Shown here: positions 1-4,176 of the stretch, piece after piece
Layout: each line of letters starts with the position of its first letter
How positions within the stretch are numbered: the first letter of the stretch is position 1
Assembly: GCA_029069015.1 (NCBI GenBank)
Contig: JAIEBL010000040.1
Span: 1-5,125 of the forward strand
Reading direction: 5' to 3'
DNA from: Clostridiales bacterium
GTDB taxonomy: Bacteria > Bacillota > Clostridia > Christensenellales > Pumilibacteraceae
Length of the DNA stretch: 5,125 nucleotides
The notes under the pieces: model-generated
Told to the model about the DNA's origin: nothing
The model's database searches: none
Seen by the model: the letters and a program-made list of their open reading frames with translations, nothing else
Position numbers and translations under genes: made by a program

Positions 1-1
1 G

Positions 2-265
2 ATCGGCAAGATCCCCGCGGTGGGCGAGCGGCTCACGTTCCGCAACCTCGAAATCGCGGTCACGAAAGCCAACAACAAACGCGTGCTCGAATGCAAGGTG
101 AAAGTGAATCCCGTGGAAGAAGAAAAGGAAAGCGGATTCGACAAATTCCTTTCGGGCAAGGCGCGCGAAGAAAAAGAACATAGCGATACGGAAGCCGAAG
201 ACAGTTCAGATAAAGAAAAGAAAACGGAAGAAGAAAACAGCTTTAAGCCGGAAAGCGAGCAATAG
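2..265 (+). CDS. CNNM/CorC-HlyC family membrane protein, C-terminal fragment (5' end outside window)
   Basis: The reading frame is open from the window's left edge, so only about 87 C-terminal residues are present; a GTG at 20 is internal, not a start. The first part (IGKIPAVGERLTF, then NLEIAV, then NNKRVLECKVKV) matches the end of the transporter-associated CorC_HlyC domain: the 'G.IP..G' turn followed by two beta strands. This domain closes hemolysin-like/CNNM proteins, which have an N-terminal DUF21 membrane region and a CBS pair and are linked to Mg2+/Co2+ export; those parts would lie upstream. After it comes a tail of roughly 50 residues rich in Glu, Lys, Asp and Ser, low-complexity and probably disordered and cytoplasmic. 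The gene ends TAG, 47 bp before the ArsP_2-type gene, with no terminator between, so the two probably share a transcript. Family assignment rests on the short domain end only; the transported ion cannot be read from it. Confidence 0.8.
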   Translation: MGKIPAVGERLTFRNLEIAVTKANNKRVLECKVKVNPVEEEKESGFDKFLSGKAREEKEHSDTEAEDSSDKEKKTEEENSFKPESEQ

Positions 266-290
266 AAGAGCGACGAAACCGGCAGGGAAT

Positions 291-298
291 AAAAGGGG
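291..298 (+). promoter_or_regulatory. Possible ribosome binding site of the ArsP_2-type gene, long spacing
   Basis: AAAAGGGG is the only purine-rich Shine-Dalgarno-like stretch before the ATG at 313. The 14-base gap is longer than usual, so initiation may be modest or partly coupled to translation of the upstream gene ending at 265. No better-placed alternative start is visible, because the protein's hydrophobic N-terminus begins right after this ATG. Confidence 0.4.
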
Positions 299-312
299 TT
301 TTCTTTTAAGAC

Positions 313-1299
313 ATGGCAGACGCATTATTAGACGCGTTGATCGATACGGCAAAGCTCATTCCGTGGCTGCTCGTTATGCACCTTCTGATCGAGCTTTTCG
401 AGCATAGCACCGCGTCGAAAATAAAAATGAATAAAGTACTGCGTGGACCGCTCGCGCCGCTTATGGGGGGTGCGTGCGGTATTTTGCCGCAATGCGGGTT
501 CGGCGTTGTGGCGGCGAACCTTTACTGCCGCCGCTCTATTCGGGTGGGCACGCTGATTGCCGTTTTTATCGCAACGAGCGACGAAGCCGTCCCGATCTTA
601 CTCGGCAATTTCTCCAAAGATTCGCTGATAAAGCTTGCCGTGCTTTTGGGCTTTAAACTGGTTGCTGCGCTGCTTGCGGGTTATCTTCTGACGCTGCTTC
701 TTCGGAATCGCGAAGAGCTTACCGCCCTGCCCGCTACGGGCGTAGAGTATCACGGCTGTCACAATCACGCACTCGGCAGTGACGCTACGGCGGAAGAAGA
801 GCACGCACACGACGAAGCGCACGCAAACGAAGACCACGGCCATGCGCACGACCACGAACACGAAGAAACGGCGGCGGGCGGGAGCGAAAAGAAGAACAAA
901 AAATTCGATCCGCAGATTTTACTGCACCCGCTCGTGCATACGCTGACGGTCACGCTGTATATACTGGCAGTGAACGTGCTCTTTGCCGTGATTCTGTATT
1001 TCGTGGGCGAGCAAAGACTGCACGGCGTTTTGGATAGCGCGAAGTTCTTCCAGCCCTTGCTTGCGGGGCTTATCGGGCTGATTCCCAACTGCGCGTCCAG
1101 CGTGGTGCTTGCGCAAATGTATGCGGCGGGGAACATTACGCTCGGCGCGGCATTTGCGGGGCTGTCGGTCAATGCGGGGCTGGGGCTTGCTGTCCTCTTA
1201 AAAGACAACCGTCCCTTTAAGAATACGCTTTTCATTACGGTGGGGCTGTATGCGTACAGCGTTGTTCTCGGCTTGCTGCTGACGCTGTTACCCATGTAG
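313..1299 (+). CDS. ArsP_2-type membrane transporter (putative manganese / heavy-metal exporter)
   Basis: The 328-residue protein is mostly hydrophobic, with about four membrane stretches in each half (roughly residues 13-130 and 205-327). The halves are related: GILPQC (56-61) followed by VVAANLY corresponds to GLIPNC (255-260) followed by VVLAQMY. The re-entrant-looking G.(L/I)P.C signature and acidic residues near 90-91 of the first half are typical of the family called ArsP_2, 'putative 10TM heavy-metal exporter' or 'putative manganese transporter'. The halves are joined by a soluble loop (about 137-200) with eleven histidines between residues 147 and 183 (runs such as DHGHAHDHEHE), a plausible metal-binding or sensing segment. 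The preceding CNNM-type gene supports a metal-export role. The start ATG is preceded by AAAAGGGG at 291-298, about 14 bases away, a rather long spacing. Substrate (Mn, As or other) is inferred from family naming only. Confidence 0.85.
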   Translation: MADALLDALIDTAKLIPWLLVMHLLIELFEHSTASKIKMNKVLRGPLAPLMGGACGILPQCGFGVVAANLYCRRSIRVGTLIAVFIATSDEAVPILLGNFSKDSLIKLAVLLGFKLVAALLAGYLLTLLLRNREELTALPATGVEYHGCHNHALGSDATAEEEHAHDEAHANEDHGHAHDHEHEETAAGGSEKKNKKFDPQILLHPLVHTLTVTLYILAVNVLFAVILYFVGEQRLHGVLDSAKFFQPLLAGLIGLIPNCASSVVLAQMYAAGNITLGAAFAGLSVNAGLGLAVLLKDNRPFKNTLFITVGLYAYSVVLGLLLTLLPM

Positions 1300-1300
1300 C

Positions 1301-1328
1301 GCACGAAAAAGTTTGACGCCGCACGAAA
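1301..1328 (+). repeat. First copy of a 28-bp promoter-like direct repeat
   Basis: This stretch begins just after the upstream stop codon and matches bases 1359-1386 at 25 of 28 positions (offset 58). The shared core is AAAAAGTTTGACGCCGC. The copy contains a TTGACG at 1313-1318 but no -10 element at the right distance; the nearest TATAAG (1329-1334) is only 10 bases away. It therefore looks like a duplicated or decayed -35 region rather than an active promoter. Confidence 0.7.
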
Positions 1329-1358
1329 TATAAGGCGCGGCAAGTGAAAGAGGGGAAC

Positions 1359-1386
1359 GCGCAAAAAAGTTTGACGCCGCGCGAAA
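1359..1386 (+). repeat. Second copy of the 28-bp direct repeat, containing the dnaX -35 element
   Basis: Partner of 1301-1328, differing at three positions. Here the TTGACG is followed at the correct distance by a -10 box, so this copy is the one used as a promoter. The A-rich stretch before TTGACG could act as an UP-element-like contact for RNA polymerase; that is inference. Confidence 0.7.
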
Positions 1387-1399
1387 AAAATGGTATACT
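1371..1399 (+). promoter_or_regulatory. Near-consensus vegetative sigma-factor promoter of dnaX, with extended -10
   Basis: TTGACG at 1371-1376 and TATACT at 1394-1399 each match the sigma-70/SigA consensus at five of six positions. The spacer is exactly 17 bases, and TG at 1391-1392 gives the extended -10 (TGnTATACT). Initiation 6-7 bases beyond the -10 box would fall near 1405-1406. That is only about three bases before the dnaX ATG at 1409. Confidence 0.85.
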
Positions 1400-1408
1400 G
1401 AAAAAACG

Positions 1409-2953
1409 ATGAGTTACACCGCACTTTACAGAAAATACCGCCCATTAACGTTTGATGACGTGATCGGGCAAGGACACGTTACCGAAACGCTGATCAACCA
1501 GATCAAAAGCGACCGCATAGGGCATGCGTATCTTTTTACGGGTAGCCGCGGAACGGGAAAGACCACGTGCGCCAAGATCTTTGCGCGCGCCGTCAATTGT
1601 CTGCACCCCAAGAACGGTTCGCCCTGCGGCGAGTGCGAAGTGTGCAAGGCGCTTGCCGACCCGTCCAACCTCGACATATCCGAAATCGACGCGGCGAGCA
1701 ACAACCGCGTGGACGAAGTGCGCGAGATCCGCGAACGCGTCAAGTACCCGCCGGTCAACGGCAAGTATAAAGTCTACATTATCGACGAGGTGCACATGCT
1801 CACCGACAGCGCGTTCAACGCGCTCTTAAAGACGCTCGAAGAGCCGCCCTCGTTCGTGATTTTCATTCTGGCGACCACCGAAGTTCATAAGCTGCCCGCG
1901 ACCATTCTTTCGCGGTGCATGCGGTTCGACTTCCGTCTCGTGGGGCGCGATCTGCTCGCCGAGAATATCAAGCGCATCTATAAGCAAGAGGGCAAAGCGT
2001 TTGAAGAAGACGCCGTTGCCTATATCGCGCAAGCGGGCGAGGGGAGCGTACGCGACTCGCTGTCGATTGCCGACATGTGTCTTTCCCGCTCGGAAGGAAA
2101 GCTGACGCTCGCCGAAGTGCAAGACGTTTTAGGCGCTGCCGACCGCGGCAAGATCCGCGAACTTTTGCAAAGCATTTTGGCGTGCGACGAGAAAGCAATT
2201 TTATTGCAAATCGACAAGTTGACGCGACTTGGGAAATCGGTGAGCCTGATCGGGCGCGACCTGCTCTCTCTTGCGCGTGACGTGCTTTGCTTGAAAGCAG
2301 GTGCGGATTCCCTCGTCATCGACACGACGGAAAATATCGAGCGTTTGCGCCAAATGGCAAACGAAGCCGACGCCGATGCGCTCACCGCCACGATCCGCAT
2401 TCTTTCGGAAGTGGACGCCGAACTAAGGTACAGCGTCAGCCCCAAAATCGTGCTCGAAACGGCGGCGCTCCGTGCGGCAAAACTCGTAAGCAACGACGCC
2501 GACGCAATGGCAGCACGCATAGCAAAGCTCGAAGCGAAACTGGAAAACCTGCAAACGACGGGCATTACGGTCAGTGCGCCCCCTGCGCGAAATCAGGAAG
2601 AACGGGCAGAGAGCGGTGCGGCGAAACCGAACGACGCGGCAAGCGTCTGGGGCAGAATGGTCACGTATTTCCGTAGGTCCGGCAGCATGAACATATACGC
2701 GTTGCTCTCGTCTACGAACGAAGTCACGAAGAAAGACGGCGCGCTGATCATTACCCCCGATTCGGACGAAACGTTCTTGCAGTTTTCCGATCCCGAAACG
2801 CAGGCGCAGTTAAAACGCGCGCTCGAAGAAGACGGCACGCATTTGGATATAAAAATCGAACGCCGCGCCAAAGGTCCGGATATGGACAACGAAGTGGAGC
2901 GCATTAAGAAACTGATGAGCGGCGGAAAGGTGAGCCCAAACATAGTTAAGTAA
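1409..2953 (+). CDS. dnaX: DNA polymerase III subunit gamma/tau (clamp loader ATPase)
   Basis: This 514-residue protein is the motor subunit of the clamp-loader complex, which opens the beta clamp and places it on primed DNA. It opens with the classic MSYTALYRKYRP, fixing the ATG at 1409. The AAA+ module follows: Walker A GSRGTGKT (45-52), the four zinc-ligand cysteines C64, C73, C76 and C79, Walker B YIIDEVHM (123-130), sensor 1 ATTE (155-158), the SRC arginine finger (168-170) and sensor 2 GSVRDSLS (212-219). The collar domain runs to about 365, then a short helix and linker (366-410) and a C-terminal tau-like domain. No A-AAA-AAG-type slippery site was seen, so tau alone may be made. No Shine-Dalgarno precedes the start. 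The following ybaB-recR genes form the usual neighbourhood. Confidence 0.98.
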   Translation: MSYTALYRKYRPLTFDDVIGQGHVTETLINQIKSDRIGHAYLFTGSRGTGKTTCAKIFARAVNCLHPKNGSPCGECEVCKALADPSNLDISEIDAASNNRVDEVREIRERVKYPPVNGKYKVYIIDEVHMLTDSAFNALLKTLEEPPSFVIFILATTEVHKLPATILSRCMRFDFRLVGRDLLAENIKRIYKQEGKAFEEDAVAYIAQAGEGSVRDSLSIADMCLSRSEGKLTLAEVQDVLGAADRGKIRELLQSILACDEKAILLQIDKLTRLGKSVSLIGRDLLSLARDVLCLKAGADSLVIDTTENIERLRQMANEADADALTATIRILSEVDAELRYSVSPKIVLETAALRAAKLVSNDADAMAARIAKLEAKLENLQTTGITVSAPPARNQEERAESGAAKPNDAASVWGRMVTYFRRSGSMNIYALLSSTNEVTKKDGALIITPDSDETFLQFSDPETQAQLKRALEEDGTHLDIKIERRAKGPDMDNEVERIKKLMSGGKVSPNIVK

Positions 2954-2955
2954 TC

Positions 2956-3077
2956 GAAAGCGCATGCATCGGCGTATACGCGCTACGTGCGTCAAGTTGC
3001 CTCGGTCGAGTACGTCTTTGTACACTCCCTCGGTCAACTTGCCGCCTGTTGCCCGTCTACGCCGCGCCTTCCCTTTC
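2956..3077. repeat. Large imperfect palindrome in the dnaX-ybaB spacer
   Basis: Bases 2971-2999 and 3035-3063 are inverted complements at 23 of 29 positions with no gaps. The longest perfect part is CAAGTTG (2993-2999) with CAACTTG (3035-3041), and the outer part is GGCGTA with TACGCC. The 35-base middle contains GTAC twice (3010-3013 and 3020-3023), closing a six-base loop, and CCTCGGTC occurs directly repeated at 3000-3007 and 3028-3035. GAAAG (2956-2960) and CTTTC (3073-3077) may extend the stem outward. It begins immediately after the dnaX stop. No T-run follows, so it is not a standard intrinsic terminator. It may be a dispersed intergenic repeat or an RNA structural or processing element; function is unknown. 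Confidence 0.75.
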
Positions 3078-3097
3078 AAACAAAGTTTAAAAAGCAA

Positions 3098-3142
3098 GTC
3101 GAGGATGTAAGTCCGATAAGCGCAAAAAAATATCTATCCGAG
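3098..3142 (+). repeat. First copy of a ~45-bp degenerate direct repeat upstream of ybaB
   Basis: This copy shares with 3172-3218 the ordered blocks GTCGAGGA, then a CGAT-AGCGCAAAA block, then CTATCCGAG, at offsets of 74 to 76 bases. The segments between blocks have diverged. A third partial match (TCCGAGCAT then A-rich) lies at 3153-3165 between the two copies. The shared blocks are all in the same order and orientation, which suggests a tandem duplication of a leader segment. Confidence 0.7.
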
Positions 3143-3171
3143 CATTAAAAAATCCGAGCATCAAAAAGCTT

Positions 3172-3218
3172 GTCGAGGACGAAAAGCTTCGATGAGCGCA
3201 AAATAGAAACTATCCGAG
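3172..3218 (+). repeat. Second copy of the ~45-bp direct repeat, ending in the ybaB leader
   Basis: Partner of 3098-3142. It carries GTCGAGGA (3172-3179), GCGCAAAA (3196-3203) and CTATCCGAG (3210-3218), the last running into the ybaB ribosome binding site. The corresponding place after the first copy reads CATTAAAAAA and has no start codon, so only this copy leads to a gene. No convincing -35/-10 pair was found in either copy. Confidence 0.7.
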
Positions 3219-3221
3219 AGG
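3216..3221 (+). promoter_or_regulatory. Ribosome binding site of ybaB
   Basis: GAGAGG sits 10 bases before the ATG at 3232, separated by an A-rich spacer. It supports this start over the internal ATGs at codons 13, 15 and 18, as does the family's usual MAKxxGF-type N-terminus. Confidence 0.6.
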
Positions 3222-3231
3222 TAAAAAAAGA

Positions 3232-3561
3232 ATGGCGAAGTTTAACGGTTTCGGCGGCGGTGGTGGCATGAACATGCAAGCCATGATGCGTCAGGCGCAA
3301 AAGATGCAAGAGCAAATGGCGAAAGCGCAGGAAGAATTGAAGGAAACGGAGATCACGGGCAGCGCGGGCGGCGGCATGGTCAACATCACGCTCACGGGCG
3401 GCCGTGAAGTCGTTTCGGTGGAAATCGACCCCGAAGCGATCGATCCCGACGACGTGGAAATGCTCGAAGACTTGGTCGCCGCGGCGATCGGTGACGCGCT
3501 GACTAAGGTCGCCGAGAAGGAGAAAGAGCTGATGCCGTACGGCGCGGCAGGCATGCTATGA
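3232..3561 (+). CDS. ybaB: YbaB/EbfC family nucleoid-associated DNA-binding protein
   Basis: This 109-residue protein has the normal family length and plan. A flexible Gly/Met-rich start (NGFGGGGGMNMQAMM) leads into a long amphipathic helix (about 17-42, QAQKMQEQMAKAQEEL). Next come the beta hairpin TGSAGGGMVNITLTGG (about 43-57) and the signature VEIDPEAIDPDDVEMLEDLV (about 63-82), then a C-terminal helix. YbaB homologues form dimers that bind DNA and coat the nucleoid; their exact role is unsettled, though the constant link to recR suggests help in recombination or repair. The stop codon TGA overlaps the recR start as ATGA. In many relatives ybaB follows dnaX closely; here a 278-bp repeat-containing spacer separates them. 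Confidence 0.97.
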   Translation: MAKFNGFGGGGGMNMQAMMRQAQKMQEQMAKAQEELKETEITGSAGGGMVNITLTGGREVVSVEIDPEAIDPDDVEMLEDLVAAAIGDALTKVAEKEKELMPYGAAGML

Positions 3562-4148
3562 ACCAATTAGACAGCATAAAACGACTCGCAAACAAGTTTT
3601 CCAAGCTTCCCGGCGTGGGCGCAAAAACGGCGCAACGCTACGCCTACGGCGTCATCGATATGACGAGCGAGGAAGTGGAAGACTTCATTGCGGCATTGCG
3701 CGAGGTCAAAAACGAGGTCAAGTATTGCAGTAAGTGCGGCAACTTTACCGATAAAGACGTCTGCGATATCTGTCAGCGGCGCGATTCGAGCATCATCTGC
3801 GTCGTGGCGTACCCTAAGGACGTCCTCGCCATGGAGCGCGTTTCGGGCTACCGCGGCACGTACCACGTGCTGCACGGCACGCTCTCGCCGCTTGACGGGC
3901 GCGGCCCAGATTCCTTGCGGATAAAGGAACTTCTTGCGCGAGTCAAAGAGGGCGTGGACGAAGTGATCCTCGCGACGAATACCGACGTAGAGGGTGAAGC
4001 GACGGCGATGTATATTGCACGTATTCTGAGCTCGCTCGGCGTCAAAGTCACGCGTATCGCCCAAGGCATCGCCATGGGCAGCGAACTCGAATACGCCGAC
4101 GAAGTCACCCTGCAAAAGGCGCTGGAAAAGCGCACGGAGATAGGGTGA
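3558..4148 (+). CDS. recR: Recombination mediator protein RecR
   Basis: The 196-residue product has the full family length. It carries a helix-hairpin-helix (LPGVGAKTAQRYA, about 17-29), a C4 zinc finger (C57, C60, C69, C72), and a Toprim domain from about 79 to 170 with the conserved glutamate E93, the loop HGTLSPLDGRGPD (106-118) and the ATNTDVEGEATA motif (139-150). A C-terminal segment follows. RecR forms a ring-like clamp that acts with RecO and RecF to load RecA onto SSB-coated single-stranded gaps. The start overlaps the ybaB stop by four bases (ATGA) and has only a weak purine-rich site (around GGCAGG) inside ybaB, so translation is probably coupled. No terminator follows the stop at 4148. 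Confidence 0.98.
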   Translation: MNQLDSIKRLANKFSKLPGVGAKTAQRYAYGVIDMTSEEVEDFIAALREVKNEVKYCSKCGNFTDKDVCDICQRRDSSIICVVAYPKDVLAMERVSGYRGTYHVLHGTLSPLDGRGPDSLRIKELLARVKEGVDEVILATNTDVEGEATAMYIARILSSLGVKVTRIAQGIAMGSELEYADEVTLQKALEKRTEIG

Positions 4149-4163
4149 GTGAAGAACGAAGAT

Positions 4164-4176
4164 AAGGGGAAGGGAG
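4164..4176 (+). promoter_or_regulatory. Strong ribosome binding site of the lipoprotein gene
   Basis: AAGGGGAAGGGAG directly precedes the ATG at 4177. AAGGGG (4164-4169) lies seven bases from the start, the best-placed Shine-Dalgarno in the window. It supports the 4177 start, which gives a clean lipoprotein signal peptide, and independent translation from the recR mRNA. Confidence 0.8.

Noticed and set aside
266..312. Manganese riboswitch or terminator before the transporter gene
   Set aside because: The 47-bp gap is too short for a yybP-ykoY aptamer and shows no stem beyond a small AAAA/TTTT match.
1300..1345. Intrinsic terminator after the transporter gene
   Set aside because: A five-pair stem (GCCGC at 1318-1322 with GCGGC at 1337-1341) has a 14-base loop and no T-run after it, so it is too weak.
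765..1445. 226-codon open frame on the minus strand across the transporter gene and its 3' side
   Set aside because: It lies almost wholly opposite a well-supported membrane protein gene, is low-complexity (Ser/Ala/Cys-rich from reversed codons) and resembles no family.
1409..2953. Programmed -1 frameshift site in dnaX for making gamma
   Set aside because: No A-AAA-AAG or similar heptamer with a following stem was found; the few A-runs (for example near 2850) are out of phase or too close to the end.
2810..3097. 95-codon minus-strand open frame running through the palindrome and the dnaX end
   Set aside because: It begins in the repeat and ends inside dnaX, with very basic, unrecognised content and no good ribosome binding site; it is best explained by the repeat element.
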